In this document: positions 53,866-62,834 of the stretch, piece by piece | How positions within the stretch are numbered: position 1 is the stretch's first letter | Layout: every line of letters begins with the position of its first letter | Source of the DNA: Streptomyces albicerus | GTDB taxonomy: Bacteria; Actinomycetota; Actinomycetes; Streptomycetales; Streptomycetaceae | Direction: 5' to 3' | Length of the DNA stretch: 64,000 nt | Assembly (NCBI RefSeq): GCF_008905045.1 | Contig: NZ_VWMY01000026.1 | Coordinates: forward strand, 27,932-91,931 | Notes under the pieces: model-generated | Databases searched by the model: none | What the model was told of the DNA's origin: nothing | What the model saw: the letters and a program-made list of their open reading frames with translations, nothing else | Program-made: the position numbers and the translations under genes

Positions 53866-54958
53866 CAGCGACGGCAGAGACGGCCCCCGCCCCGAGGGGC
53901 ATGCGCAGGCGCACGACCTGCGGCACCACGGCGACGCCGAGGTGCGCGACGACGGCTCGGCGCTCATCGACCTCGCGGTGAACGTGCGGTCCGGCACTCC
54001 CCCGGCCTGGCTGCGCGAGCACATCGCCGAGTCGCTGGGCGGGCTGGCCGCCTATCCGGACGGGCGGGCCGCGCGGGCCGCGGTCGCGGCGCGGCACGGG
54101 CTGCCCGTGGAGCGGGTGCTGCTCACGGCGGGTGCCGCGGAGGCCTTCGTGCTGCTCGCGCGCGCTCTGAAGGTCCGTCAACCCGTTGTCGTGCACCCCC
54201 AGTTCACCGAGCCCGAGGCGGCGCTGCGGGATGCCGGGCACACCGTGGACCGGGTGCTGCTGCGGGCGCAGGACGGCTTCCGGCTCGACCCGTCGGCCGT
54301 CCCCGAGGACGCGGACCTGGTCGTGATCGGCAATCCGACCAACCCGACGTCCGTCCTCCACCCGGCCGCCCGGATCGCCGAACTCGCCCGTCCCGGGCGG
54401 ACGTTGGTGGTCGACGAGGCGTTCATGGACGCGGTGCCGGACGAACGGGAGGCGTTGGCCGGGCGGACGGATGTGCCGGGGCTCGTGGTGCTGCGCAGCC
54501 TCACGAAGACGTGGGGGCTGGCGGGGCTGCGGATCGGCTACGTGCTCGCGTCCCCCGAGACGATCGCCGGGCTCGAACGCGCCCAGCCGCTCTGGCCGGT
54601 GTCCTCTCCCGCCCTCGCCGCCGCCGAGGCCTGCATGACGCCGCGGGCCCTCGCGGAACAGGCCGATGCTGCGCGGCGTGTCGTCGTGGACCGGGCCCAT
54701 CTGGTGGCGGGCCTCAGGGAGTTCGCCTCCGACGGGGTGCGCGTGATGGAGCCGGCCGAGGGGCCGTTCGTGCTCGTCCGCCTGCCCCGCGCGGCGGCCG
54801 TCCGCGCCCGCCTCCGCGGCCTCGGCTTCGCCGTGCGGCGCGGTGACACGTTCCCCGGGCTGGGGGAGGAGTGGCTACGGCTGGCGGTACGGGACCGGGC
54901 GACGGTGAACGGGTTTCTGCAGGCGCTGGATCGGGCGGTGATGCTGGGGGGTGGGTGA
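53855..54958 (+). CDS. cobC: CobC-like PLP-dependent enzyme (threonine-phosphate decarboxylase type)
   Basis: A 367-residue class I/II aminotransferase-fold protein. DLAVNVRSGTPPAWL and YPDGRAARAAVAARHG begin the fold, VVIGNPTNPTSVLHP binds the cofactor, and SLTKTWGLAGLRIGY holds the Schiff-base Lys. Such Rv2231c/CobC/CobD-type proteins make the aminopropanol-phosphate arm from threonine phosphate. The N-terminal 20 residues are His-rich (HAQAHDLRHHGD). It is the last gene of the operon and is followed by a palindromic repeat. Confidence 0.9.
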   Translation: MRTDSDGRDGPRPEGHAQAHDLRHHGDAEVRDDGSALIDLAVNVRSGTPPAWLREHIAESLGGLAAYPDGRAARAAVAARHGLPVERVLLTAGAAEAFVLLARALKVRQPVVVHPQFTEPEAALRDAGHTVDRVLLRAQDGFRLDPSAVPEDADLVVIGNPTNPTSVLHPAARIAELARPGRTLVVDEAFMDAVPDEREALAGRTDVPGLVVLRSLTKTWGLAGLRIGYVLASPETIAGLERAQPLWPVSSPALAAAEACMTPRALAEQADAARRVVVDRAHLVAGLREFASDGVRVMEPAEGPFVLVRLPRAAAVRARLRGLGFAVRRGDTFPGLGEEWLRLAVRDRATVNGFLQALDRAVMLGGG

Positions 54959-54960
54959 GG

Positions 54961-55072
54961 GGTTTTCTTCGCCCCCGCGGCTGGTAATTAGCCCCTCCGG
55001 CGTTTGAGGAGCGGGGTCTGGGGCGGAACCCCAGAAGGATGGGACGGGTAGGGGCGGCGGGGGCGAAAACCC
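54961..55072. repeat. Palindromic dispersed repeat (type II) after cobC
   Basis: GGTTTTCTTCGCCCCCGC at one end and its near-complement GCGGGGGCGAAAACC at the other enclose a smaller GGGGTCTGGGGC/CCCC hairpin. The inner part (54990-55069) is the inverted equivalent of the repeat inside cobB. It fills the 129-bp gap between convergent cobC and the amidohydrolase gene and probably acts as terminator. Confidence 0.8.
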
Positions 55073-55087
55073 TCTTGGTACTCCCCC

Positions 55088-56176
55088 CTAGCCCACGACC
55101 CTCCCGTTCAGCACCACCCGTCGCGGCGCCGCCAGCACCCGTACGTCCGCCCGCGGATCCCCGTCGTACACGACGAGGTCGGCCGGTGCCCCCTCCTCCA
55201 GGCCGGGCCGCCCCAGCCATGCGCGGGCGCCCCAGCTCGTCGCCGACAACGCCTCGACGGGCGGGATCCCCGCGGTCACCAGCTCGGCGACCTCGCCCGC
55301 CACCAGGCCGTGCGCGAGCGAGCCGCCCGCGTCGGTGCCGACGTACACCGGGATCCCGGCATCGTACGCGGCGCGCACGGTGTCGTAACGCCGCTCGTGG
55401 AGCCGTCGCATATGGGCGGACCAGCGGGGGAACTTGGTCTCGCCGCCGTCCGCGAGCTGCGGGAAGGTCGCGATGTTGACGAGGGTCGGGACGATCGCGA
55501 CGCCCCGCTCGGCGAAGAGCGGGATGGTCTCCTCGGTCAGCCCGGTGGCGTGTTCGATGCAGTCGATGCCCGCCTCGACCAGATCCCGCAGCGAGTCCTC
55601 GGCGAAGCAGTGCGCGGTGACGCGGGCGCCCAGGCGGTGGGCCTCGGCGATCGCCGCCTCGATCGCGTCGCGCGGCCAGCAGGCGCCCAGGTCGCCCGTT
55701 TCACGGTTGAGCCAGTCCCCCACGAGCTTCACCCAGCCGTCGCCCCGGCGGGCCTCCTGGGCGACGTATGCGACGAGGTCCTCGGGTTCGATCTCGTGGG
55801 CGAAGTTGCGGATGTAGCGGCGGGTGCGGGCGATGTGCCGGCCTGCCCTGATGATCTTCGGGAGGTCGTCCCGGTCGTCGATCCAGCGCGTGTCGGAGGG
55901 CGAGCCCGCGTCCCGGATGAGCAGGGTGCCGGCGTCCCTGTCGGTCAGGGCCTGCTTCTCGGAGACGTCTTCGGGGACCTGGCCGTGGGTGTCGAGGCCC
56001 ACGTGGCAGTGGGCGTCCACCAGGCCGGGGAGGGCCCAGCCGTTCACGGTACGGACGTCACGGGCGGAGGGGCGCTCGTACGAGATTCTGCCGCCGACGA
56101 TCCAGAGTTCGTCCCTGATGTCGTCGGGGCCGACGAGTACCCGGCCCTTTACGTGCAGCACCGACTGATTGCTCAT
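55088..56176 (-). CDS. Amidohydrolase-1 (imidazolonepropionase-like) family protein
   Basis: A 362-residue metal-dependent hydrolase. The N-terminal small beta domain precedes LPGLVDAHCHVGL, the H-x-H metal site; WVKLVGDW has the bridging Lys; VTAHCFAEDSLRDLVEAGIDCIEHATGL supplies the other His; and YVGTDAGGSLAHGL carries the Asp. All ligands are present. Family members act on cyclic ureas, imidazolones, prolyl dipeptides and others. The start is ATG 56176. It lies 112 bp after the transporter operon in the same direction and might metabolise its substrate (inference). Confidence 0.87.
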   Translation of the reverse strand: MSNQSVLHVKGRVLVGPDDIRDELWIVGGRISYERPSARDVRTVNGWALPGLVDAHCHVGLDTHGQVPEDVSEKQALTDRDAGTLLIRDAGSPSDTRWIDDRDDLPKIIRAGRHIARTRRYIRNFAHEIEPEDLVAYVAQEARRGDGWVKLVGDWLNRETGDLGACWPRDAIEAAIAEAHRLGARVTAHCFAEDSLRDLVEAGIDCIEHATGLTEETIPLFAERGVAIVPTLVNIATFPQLADGGETKFPRWSAHMRRLHERRYDTVRAAYDAGIPVYVGTDAGGSLAHGLVAGEVAELVTAGIPPVEALSATSWGARAWLGRPGLEEGAPADLVVYDGDPRADVRVLAAPRRVVLNGRVVG

Positions 56177-56288
56177 GCACGAAACTCTAATTCGTCGCGC
56201 TGGAGAGGATCCGCGGGCCGTACACGGCTGGTCGCGACGGAGCCGCGCATCGAGACGACCCCGTGCCCCTGCAGGGGCACCGTTCCGC

Positions 56289-57119
56289 TCAGCGGTTCTT
56301 GCCCACCTGGTCCGACGTCTCCTCCTCCACCTCCGCCATCGCCGGGTCCAGCAGCCGTGACAGAAAATGCCTCGTCCGCTCATGGCTCGGGTTGCCGATG
56401 ACCTGGGCCGGGGTGCCATCCTCGACGATCACTCCGCCGTCCATGAAGACGACGCGGTCGGCGACCTCGCGGGCGAAGGTCATCTCGTGGGTGACGACGA
56501 TCATGGTCATGCCCTCGTTCGCGAGCATGCGCATGACGGCGAGGACGTCGCCGACGAGCTCGGGGTCGAGGGCCGAGGTGGGCTCGTCGAAGAGCATGAC
56601 CTCGGGGCCCATGGCGAGCGCGCGGGCGATGGCGACGCGCTGCTGCTGGCCGCCGGAGAGGGAGGCGGGGTACGCCGCCGCCTTCTCGGAGAGCCCCACG
56701 CGCTCCAGATTGTCGGCGGCCACCTTCGCCGCCGCATCCTTGTCGCGGCCGAGTACGCGGCGCTGCGGCAGCGTGAGGTTCTCGGTCACCGTCAGGTGCG
56801 GGAAGAGGTTGAACTGCTGGAAAACCATGCCGATCCGGCGGCGTACGGCGTCGATGTCCACGTCGGGGTGGGTGACTTCGGTGCCGCCGACGAAGACCTG
56901 GCCCTTGGTGGGCTCTTCGAGGAGGTTCACGCAGCGCAGGAGCGTGGACTTGCCGGAGCCGGACGGGCCGATGACGCAGACGACCTCGCCGGAGTTGACC
57001 TCCAGGTCGATGCCGCGCAGCACTTCGTTGTCGCCGAACGACTTGTGCAGGTCACGGACATGGATCTCCGGCATGCTGCCCGTGCTGTTCGCGCTGTTCG
57101 TACTGTTCGTGCTGCTCAC
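56289..57119 (-). CDS. Polar amino acid ABC transporter, ATP-binding protein
   Basis: A 276-residue ATPase of the HisP/GlnQ type. Walker A is GPSGSGKST, the Q-loop is in FQQFNLFPH, the signature is LSGGQQQRVA and Walker B is VMLFDEPTSALDPEL. The N-terminal 16 residues (SSTNSTNSANSTGS) come from a 9-bp tandem repeat and are dispensable-looking; the core starts at MPEIHVRDL. GTG 57119 overlaps the permease stop (GTGA), making the third gene of the operon. Confidence 0.93.
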   Translation of the reverse strand: MSSTNSTNSANSTGSMPEIHVRDLHKSFGDNEVLRGIDLEVNSGEVVCVIGPSGSGKSTLLRCVNLLEEPTKGQVFVGGTEVTHPDVDIDAVRRRIGMVFQQFNLFPHLTVTENLTLPQRRVLGRDKDAAAKVAADNLERVGLSEKAAAYPASLSGGQQQRVAIARALAMGPEVMLFDEPTSALDPELVGDVLAVMRMLANEGMTMIVVTHEMTFAREVADRVVFMDGGVIVEDGTPAQVIGNPSHERTRHFLSRLLDPAMAEVEEETSDQVGKNR

Positions 57120-57949
57120 TTGGTGGCCTCCCCGGCCTTCGCCTCGAGGCGGCGTACGACGAAACCGAGCGGGATCGTGACCAGCAGATAGCACAGGCCC
57201 GCGACCAGGATCGGTGTGGAGTTGGCGGTCTCGCTGGCCAGGTCGCGGCCGAACTTGGCGAGTTCGCGTTCCTCAAGTGTGACCCCGAGGAACAGCACCA
57301 GCGAGGAGTCCTTGAAGAGGAGCACCAACTCGTTGGTGAGCGGCGGGATCACGATGCGGAACGCCTGCGGAATGATGATCGAGACCATGGCCCGCGTATG
57401 CGAGAAGCCCAGTGAACGGGCCGCCTCCATCTGTCCCTTGGGGACGGCCTGGATGCCGGCGCGGATCGTCTCCGCCATGTACGCGGCCGCCACCAGGCCG
57501 AGCGCGAGGGCGACCTTCCCGTACGTCCCGCCGGGGATCTCCGTGCCGGGGAACGCCAACGGCACGGCGACGCCCACGAAGATGAAGATCAGCAGGGCGG
57601 GCAGCCCGCGGAAGAACTCGATGTAGATGCCGGCGAGCCAGCGGTAAGGGCCCACCGGGGAGAGCCGCATCAGGGCGATGACCATGCCGAGGGCGAGGCC
57701 GAACGCGAAGCCGGACAGTGTGTAGAGGACGGTGTTCTTCAGCGCCAGCGTGATGATGTCCGGGAACATCCGCTCGGCCAGGTCGGCCTGCGCGAACTGG
57801 TTCTGCAGCCGGTCCCAGTCGGCCGTGGCGCCGAGGGCGACCACGGCCGCGAGGAACACCGCGTACTGGATGCCGCGTGACAGGGCCCGCTTCTGACGCC
57901 TGGTCAGACCGCTTTTGCGCGGCTGGACTCGGGTGTCCGTTCCACTCAT
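57116..57949 (-). CDS. Polar amino acid ABC transporter, permease
   Basis: A 277-residue HisM/GlnP-type permease with about five spans. After a basic N-terminus (RKSGLTRRQKRALSRG), IQYAVFLAAVVALGATADW is the first. The ABC-contact loop is AYMAETIRAGIQAVPKGQMEAARSLGFS, the family EAA motif. It begins at ATG 57949, overlapping the binding-protein stop (ATGA, 57946-57949). A single permease gene suggests a homodimer. Confidence 0.93.
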   Translation of the reverse strand: MSGTDTRVQPRKSGLTRRQKRALSRGIQYAVFLAAVVALGATADWDRLQNQFAQADLAERMFPDIITLALKNTVLYTLSGFAFGLALGMVIALMRLSPVGPYRWLAGIYIEFFRGLPALLIFIFVGVAVPLAFPGTEIPGGTYGKVALALGLVAAAYMAETIRAGIQAVPKGQMEAARSLGFSHTRAMVSIIIPQAFRIVIPPLTNELVLLFKDSSLVLFLGVTLEERELAKFGRDLASETANSTPILVAGLCYLLVTIPLGFVVRRLEAKAGEATK

Positions 57950-58794
57950 GAGGCGGCGGACGGGGAAGCGGAGGCGGCGCTCTCGTCGTACGGGCCGATC
58001 CACTTCTCGTACAGCTTCTTGTACGTGCCGTCGGCCCGGGCGTCGCTCAGCGCCTTGTTGATGGCGTCGACGAGCTTGGTGTTGCCCTTCTTCACCGAGA
58101 ACCCGTACTGCTCACCGGTGTTGATGTTGTCGGCGACCTCGAAGGCGTCGGCGTTGGCCTTGTCCTTCAGCCAGCCCTGGACGACGGGGTAGTCGATGAC
58201 GACGGCCTGGACCTGGCCCGTGCGCAGGCCGTTGAGGACCGCGTCGGAGGACTCGAAGGAGACCGGGTCGAGGCCCTTGCCCTTCGCGTACTCCTCGCCG
58301 GTCGTCTGTGCCTGGGCGCCGACCTTCTTGCCCTTGAGGTCCGCGAAGGAGGCGATGCCGCTCTTCTTGTCGGCGAGGACGGCCTGGGTGGCGTCGAAGT
58401 ACGGGTCGGAGAAGTCGACGTTCTTCTTGCGCTCGTCGGTGATCGTCATGCCGGCCGCGGCGAGGTCGCACTGGTCGGAGTTGAGGGATCCGCCGGTCTT
58501 GAAGTTCTCGAAGGGCTGGTCGAGGATCTCCTGCTTCACGCCGAGGTCCTCGGCGACCAGGTCGATCAGTGAGACGTCGAAGCCCTGCACCTTGCCGTCG
58601 ATCTCCGACTGGAACGGCGGGTACGGCAGGTGCGTGCAGGTGGTGAGCTGCCCGCCCTTCACGAGCTCGACCCCGTTCGCGGTGGTCTTCTTCCCCCCGT
58701 CGTCGTCCGAGGAGCAACCGGCGACGAGCAGCAGCCCGGCCGTCGCGGTGGTGGCGGCCAGAATGCGGGTCCGGCGCCCGAGGACCATCTTCAC
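57946..58794 (-). CDS. Polar amino acid ABC transporter, lipoprotein substrate-binding protein
   Basis: A 282-residue lipoprotein. RRTRILAATTATAGLLLVAGCSS holds the lipobox (VAGC, modified Cys near 26). The mature part has the SBP_bac_3 pattern: GKVQGFDVSLIDLVAEDLGVK, NSDQCDLAAAGMTITDERKKNVDFSDPY and the typical ADSSDAVLNGLRTGQVQAVVIDYP-like lobes. Ligand is probably a polar amino acid (glutamine, glutamate, cystine class). GTG 58794 with GGAGG seven bases upstream is the start. It heads the operon with the promoter at 58829-58859. Confidence 0.92.
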   Translation of the reverse strand: MKMVLGRRTRILAATTATAGLLLVAGCSSDDDGGKKTTANGVELVKGGQLTTCTHLPYPPFQSEIDGKVQGFDVSLIDLVAEDLGVKQEILDQPFENFKTGGSLNSDQCDLAAAGMTITDERKKNVDFSDPYFDATQAVLADKKSGIASFADLKGKKVGAQAQTTGEEYAKGKGLDPVSFESSDAVLNGLRTGQVQAVVIDYPVVQGWLKDKANADAFEVADNINTGEQYGFSVKKGNTKLVDAINKALSDARADGTYKKLYEKWIGPYDESAASASPSAAS

Positions 58795-58828
58795 GGGGTG
58801 ACCTCCTGTGGGGGAACTGTGGCTTCTG

Positions 58829-58859
58829 ATTATAAGGAAAGGTTTGAGCTGCTCAAACC
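58829..58859 (-). promoter_or_regulatory. Sigma-70-type promoter overlapped by a palindromic operator
   Basis: On the reverse strand TTGAGC (58856-58851) and TATAAT (58834-58829) are 16 bp apart, one of the best housekeeping-type promoters in the window. GGTTTGAG-CTG-CTCAAACC (58841-58859) is a perfect 8-bp palindrome covering the -35 element, an ideal repressor site. The transcript reads into the binding-protein gene, 35 bp downstream of the -10. Confidence 0.75.
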
Positions 58860-58980
58860 ATTCCCATGGCCACTGGGCCGTCCGGCCTCAGAAGTCATCG
58901 GTGGGGCGAGCGGAGGAACGCCCGTTACGCTCGTGTTCGTCTACCCCGTGAGCGCATCCGTGAACGAAGAGAGCACCGCC

Positions 58981-60081
58981 GTGACCCACCCCTTCCTGGA
59001 CCTGGCGCCGCTGAGCGCCGCGCACTTCGCGTCGATCGAGGACCGCGTGGCGCGGCTGCTCTCCACCGAGCAGGACGTGGTGATCACGCAGGGCGAGGCG
59101 CTGCTGCCGCTGGAGGGTGCCATTCGCGGCGCCGCCGGTCCCGGCACGACGGCTCTCAACGTGATCACCGGTCCGTACGGGCAGACGTTCGGCGACTGGC
59201 TGCGGGACTGCGGCGCGACGGTGTACGACCTGGCCGTCCCCTTCCACACGGCGGTCACGCCCGCGCAGATCCGCGAGGCCTTCGCCGAGCACCCGGAGAT
59301 CGACTTCGTGTCTCTCGTGCACGCGGAGGCGGCCACCGGCAACACGAATCCGGTGGCGGAGATCGGCGAGGTCGTACGGGCGCACGGTGCCCTGTTCTAT
59401 CTGGACGCGGTGGCCTCGATCGGCGCCGAGCCGGTACTGCCGGACGCGTGGGGCGTGGACCTGTGCGTGATCGGGGCGCAGAAGGCGATGGGCGGACCCG
59501 CCGGCGTCTCCGCGGTCTCGGTGAGCGAGCGCGCCTGGACCCGTATGTCCGCGAACCCGCACGCCCCGCGCCGCTCCTACCTCTCCCTCCTGGACTGGAA
59601 GGAGCGCTGGATCGACACCGGCCGCAAGACGCTCCTCCATGCCCCGGCCCAACTCGAGATGCTCGCTCTGGACGCCTGTGTGGCCCGCATCGAGGAGGAG
59701 GGCCTGGACGCTCTGATGACCCGCCACGCGAAGGCGGCGGCCGCCACCCGCGCGGGCACACTCGCGCTGGGCGGCGGCCTCGAACCGTACGTGTACGAGG
59801 CGGCGGACGCGGCCCCGGTCGCCACCACGCTGCGTACTCCGGCGGGCATCGACGCCTCCGAGCTGGTCACCAAGGCGCTGGCCACCGACCCGGCACTCCC
59901 GCTGGCCGCCGGCGGCGGCGCCCTGGCCAAGGAAATGGTCCGGGTCAACCACTACGGCCCCGACGCGACGCGGGACACCGTCCGGGCCGCCCTGACCGCC
60001 CTGGGCGCGGCCCTGACGGAGTCGGGATTGTCGGTGGACGTGGACGCGGCGCACCGTACGGCGACGGAGATCTGGAGCTGA
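58981..60081 (+). CDS. Class V aminotransferase-like PLP enzyme
   Basis: A 366-residue fold-type I PLP protein of the SGAT/serine-pyruvate aminotransferase class. ALNVITGPYGQTFGDWLRDCG holds the cofactor phosphate region, VHAEAATGNTNPV is the substrate loop, YLDAVASIGAEP carries the pyridine-binding Asp, and CVIGAQKAMGGPAGVSAV the Schiff-base Lys. The start is given as GTG 58981; GTGs at 58948 and 58960 are in-frame alternatives. It diverges from the amino acid ABC operon, so it may work on the imported amino acid (inference). Confidence 0.85.
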   Translation: MTHPFLDLAPLSAAHFASIEDRVARLLSTEQDVVITQGEALLPLEGAIRGAAGPGTTALNVITGPYGQTFGDWLRDCGATVYDLAVPFHTAVTPAQIREAFAEHPEIDFVSLVHAEAATGNTNPVAEIGEVVRAHGALFYLDAVASIGAEPVLPDAWGVDLCVIGAQKAMGGPAGVSAVSVSERAWTRMSANPHAPRRSYLSLLDWKERWIDTGRKTLLHAPAQLEMLALDACVARIEEEGLDALMTRHAKAAAATRAGTLALGGGLEPYVYEAADAAPVATTLRTPAGIDASELVTKALATDPALPLAAGGGALAKEMVRVNHYGPDATRDTVRAALTALGAALTESGLSVDVDAAHRTATEIWS

Positions 60082-60110
60082 GGCGGTCCTTCCCGGTGCG
60101 CCGCTGAGTC

Positions 60111-60150
60111 GTGGACCGGATGCGGCGGACCGGTGGACCGGATGCGGCGG
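60111..60150. repeat. Two 18-bp direct repeats
   Basis: GTGGACCGGATGCGGCGG occurs at 60111-60128 and 60133-60150 (22-bp period) in the gap between the convergent aminotransferase and GH1 genes. Confidence 0.85.
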
Positions 60151-60160
60151 GCTGAGTACG

Positions 60161-61363
60161 TCAGGACCAGGCTCGCGGCAGTATCCCGGAGCGGGCGAGT
60201 CCGCCGAGCCAGGCCGCGGACGGCTTCGGCGTGCGCTCGAAGGTGTCCGGGTCTACCGAGATCAGGCCGAAAGTGGGCCGGTAGGAGCCCCATTCGTAGT
60301 TGTCGAGCGCGCTCCAGTGCAGATAGCCCCGTACATCGAGACCGTCTTCCAGGGCGGCGGTGACCTCCTGGAGTGCCCCGGTGGTGTAGTCGACGCGGCG
60401 GCTGTCGTCGTCGGTGGCGATGCCGTTCTCGGTGACGATCAGCGGTACGTCGCCGACGATCCCGGCGGTGTGGCGCAGGGCGTGGCCCAGGGCCTGTGGG
60501 TAGTACTCCCAGCCGGTGAGGGTGCGTTCGGCGTCCTCGGGGGCGGGGAGGGGACCGTCCGCGCCGATCCTCGTACGTGTGTAGGACTGGACGCCGATCC
60601 AGTCGTCGCCCCGTGCGGCTTCGATGAAGACGTCCTCGCGGGGGTGGCGGTAGGCCGCGGTCAGGGCTTCGGCGCCGGGGAGGGCTTGGTACACCTGGTT
60701 GGCGATCGACCAGCCGGCCTGAATGTCGGCGGAGATCGCCTTGACGGCGGCCGTGGCGCGATGGTGTGCCTCGATGAGGGCGTCGGTCGTGGCCTTGTCG
60801 GGCAGTGGGAGTCCCGCCGCGGGGGGTGCCTCGGTGCCCAGTTCGCGGATGGCGCCGGCGACCGCGATCATGTTGGGCTCGTTGATGGTGCACACGTGCC
60901 GTACGCCGGTGCCGATGACTGGCGCGGTCGCCCGCACGTACCGCTCGAACAGGTCCACCGCCCCGTCCGCGGTCCAGCCGCCGCGCTCGGCGAACCAGCG
61001 CGGGACGGTGAAGTGGTGGAGGGTGACCATGGGACGGAGGCCGCGTTCGACGGCGCCGTCGACCATGCGCCGGTAGTGGGCGATCTCGGCCCTGGAGAAG
61101 TGGCCGGGGGCGGGCTCGATGCGGGCCCATTCGATGCTGAAGCGGTAGTCGGTGAAGCCGAGTTCGGCGAGCAGGTCCATGTCCTCGCGCCACCGGTGGT
61201 AGCTGTCGGCCGCGTCGCCGCTGGGCTCGGCGATGGAGCCGCCGCTGTGTTCCATGTGCCACCAGTCGCTGTTGACGTTGTTGCCCTCGATCTGGTGGGC
61301 GGCGGTGGAGGCGCCCCACAGGAAGCCGTCGGGGAAGCGGAGAGCGTCGGCGGTGACGTTCAT
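60161..61363 (-). CDS. GH1 family beta-glucosidase
   Basis: A 400-residue cytoplasmic enzyme. PDGFLWGASTAAHQIEGNN is the family entry motif, HVCTINEPNMIAVAG has the acid/base Glu, and PLIVTENGIATDD the nucleophile Glu. YRFSIEWARIEP and WSALDNYEWGSYRPTFGLI are typical. It is shorter than many GH1 enzymes (about 450), with compact loops. Probable substrates are beta-glucosides or other beta-glycosides. It lies 58 bp after the GH32/43-like gene in the same direction, likely in one operon controlled by the LacI regulator. Confidence 0.92.
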   Translation of the reverse strand: MNVTADALRFPDGFLWGASTAAHQIEGNNVNSDWWHMEHSGGSIAEPSGDAADSYHRWREDMDLLAELGFTDYRFSIEWARIEPAPGHFSRAEIAHYRRMVDGAVERGLRPMVTLHHFTVPRWFAERGGWTADGAVDLFERYVRATAPVIGTGVRHVCTINEPNMIAVAGAIRELGTEAPPAAGLPLPDKATTDALIEAHHRATAAVKAISADIQAGWSIANQVYQALPGAEALTAAYRHPREDVFIEAARGDDWIGVQSYTRTRIGADGPLPAPEDAERTLTGWEYYPQALGHALRHTAGIVGDVPLIVTENGIATDDDSRRVDYTTGALQEVTAALEDGLDVRGYLHWSALDNYEWGSYRPTFGLISVDPDTFERTPKPSAAWLGGLARSGILPRAWS

Positions 61364-61421
61364 GGCTGGGCCTTTCCGGGGTCGTGCGGGGTGTCGGTCG
61401 GCGGGCGCGGGCTGTGGCCCG

Positions 61422-62771
61422 TCAGGGAGTTGAGGGGCCGGGCCAGATGGCCGAGGCGTCGTCGCGGTGGGGGTCGGGCAGCCGGATCGGGCGGACGGGG
61501 ATGGTGTGTTCGCGTCCTTCGGTGACGGCGGTCCACTGGGTGGGGTGCCCGGAGTAGCACAAGGTGGTCAGGGCGAACACGCCGTCGGCGTAGACCTCGA
61601 CGTACTCGCCGATGGTGAGGATGCGCAGTGAGGCGGCGGGTTCGGTCAGGACGGTCTCGCCGAGGCGGGTCCCGTCGGGGCCGGTGACCCAGAGGTTCTT
61701 GCCGTCGCAGCCGACGACGAGGGCGGGGCGGTCGCCGTGCGGTCCGTCGGTACGCAGCGTGATCTCGACGCGCCCGGAGATGCCGACGTCGCCGACCGCG
61801 TGCAGGGTCGGGCGGTCCGTCTCCTCGCCGAGCCATGGGTTCAGGCCGGTCCACCATTCGAGGCGGGGCGCCGAATCGCCCTCCACCACAAGGGACTTGG
61901 GCTGGGCGAGCATGCCGCGGCAGCGCTCGCCGGTGTCCGTGAGCCCGACCCGGCGGGGCGTGGTGTGCAGCACGACGCGGGAGCCGTCGGGGGCGGGGAT
62001 GACGCGGGGGGCGTACGAGCCGGTCGGACCGAGCGGGCCGCGGCGGGTCCACGGGCCCCGCAGACGCGGCGCGGTCCATGCCTCGAAGCCGCGGGTCCGG
62101 CCGATGGAGCCGAGCAGCAGCCAGCTGCCGTCGTCGAGGCGTTCCAGGACCGGGCACTCCAACTCGTCGACGTCGCCCGGGGAGATGAGCGGCGGGCGGA
62201 CGGTCCAGTGCTCCAGGTCGGCGGAGGTGGCCAGGGCGACACAGCCGCTCACATCCACCGGCAGGGAGGCGTCGCTGGCGCAGACGACCATGACCCAGTC
62301 ATCCGACTCGTCGTCGCGTACGACGAAGGGGTCGCGCCAGGCCATGCTCTCGCCGGTGCGGTACCAACGCGGGTCCGCCTCGGCGACCGGCAGGGTGCCG
62401 TGGCGGCGCCAGCCCGTGCCGTCCGTGCGGTCCGAGTACGCCACGCCGACCGACTGGACCGGCCAGCCGCCCGGCGTGAGACCGCTGACGCCGGTGTAGA
62501 ACATCGCCATCCCGTCGCCGTGCCGGAAGGGGTGCATGGTCCACACCGTCTGCTGGTCGAACCGGCCGGGCAGGCCGTTGCCGAAGGCGGTGCCCTGCGG
62601 CTCCCAGCGGACCAGGTCGGTGGAAGTGGCACGGCCGTAGGAGGTCTCCATCCGCAGATGGTCGAACTCCGGTGTCCAGGGCCCCTGCAGGTGCAGCACC
62701 GCATAGGTCCCGTCCTCGTCGCGCAGGAGGGCGAAGTCGTTCACGCAGAGGCCGGGCGGGGCGTATCGCAT
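61422..62771 (-). CDS. GH32/GH43/68-like five-bladed beta-propeller glycosidase
   Basis: A 449-residue protein without signal peptide. The N-terminal propeller has VNDFALLRDEDGTYAVLHL near 8 (candidate nucleophile Asp), a central AWRDPFVVRDDESDDWVMVV in the place of the R-D-P transition-state motif, and DVDELECPVLERLDDGSWLLLGS with the E-C-P acid/base motif typical of GH32. A C-terminal beta-sandwich (about 330-449, LRTDGPHGDRPALVVGCDG) follows. This is the GH-J clan layout, probably a fructosidase-like enzyme. ATG 62771 has AGGAA upstream. Confidence 0.8.
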   Translation of the reverse strand: MRYAPPGLCVNDFALLRDEDGTYAVLHLQGPWTPEFDHLRMETSYGRATSTDLVRWEPQGTAFGNGLPGRFDQQTVWTMHPFRHGDGMAMFYTGVSGLTPGGWPVQSVGVAYSDRTDGTGWRRHGTLPVAEADPRWYRTGESMAWRDPFVVRDDESDDWVMVVCASDASLPVDVSGCVALATSADLEHWTVRPPLISPGDVDELECPVLERLDDGSWLLLGSIGRTRGFEAWTAPRLRGPWTRRGPLGPTGSYAPRVIPAPDGSRVVLHTTPRRVGLTDTGERCRGMLAQPKSLVVEGDSAPRLEWWTGLNPWLGEETDRPTLHAVGDVGISGRVEITLRTDGPHGDRPALVVGCDGKNLWVTGPDGTRLGETVLTEPAASLRILTIGEYVEVYADGVFALTTLCYSGHPTQWTAVTEGREHTIPVRPIRLPDPHRDDASAIWPGPSTP

Positions 62772-62834
62772 GCACAGTTCCTGTCGGCTCACAGCGCCCA
62801 AACGCATGCGCTGACCATCGATCACAACGAGCTC

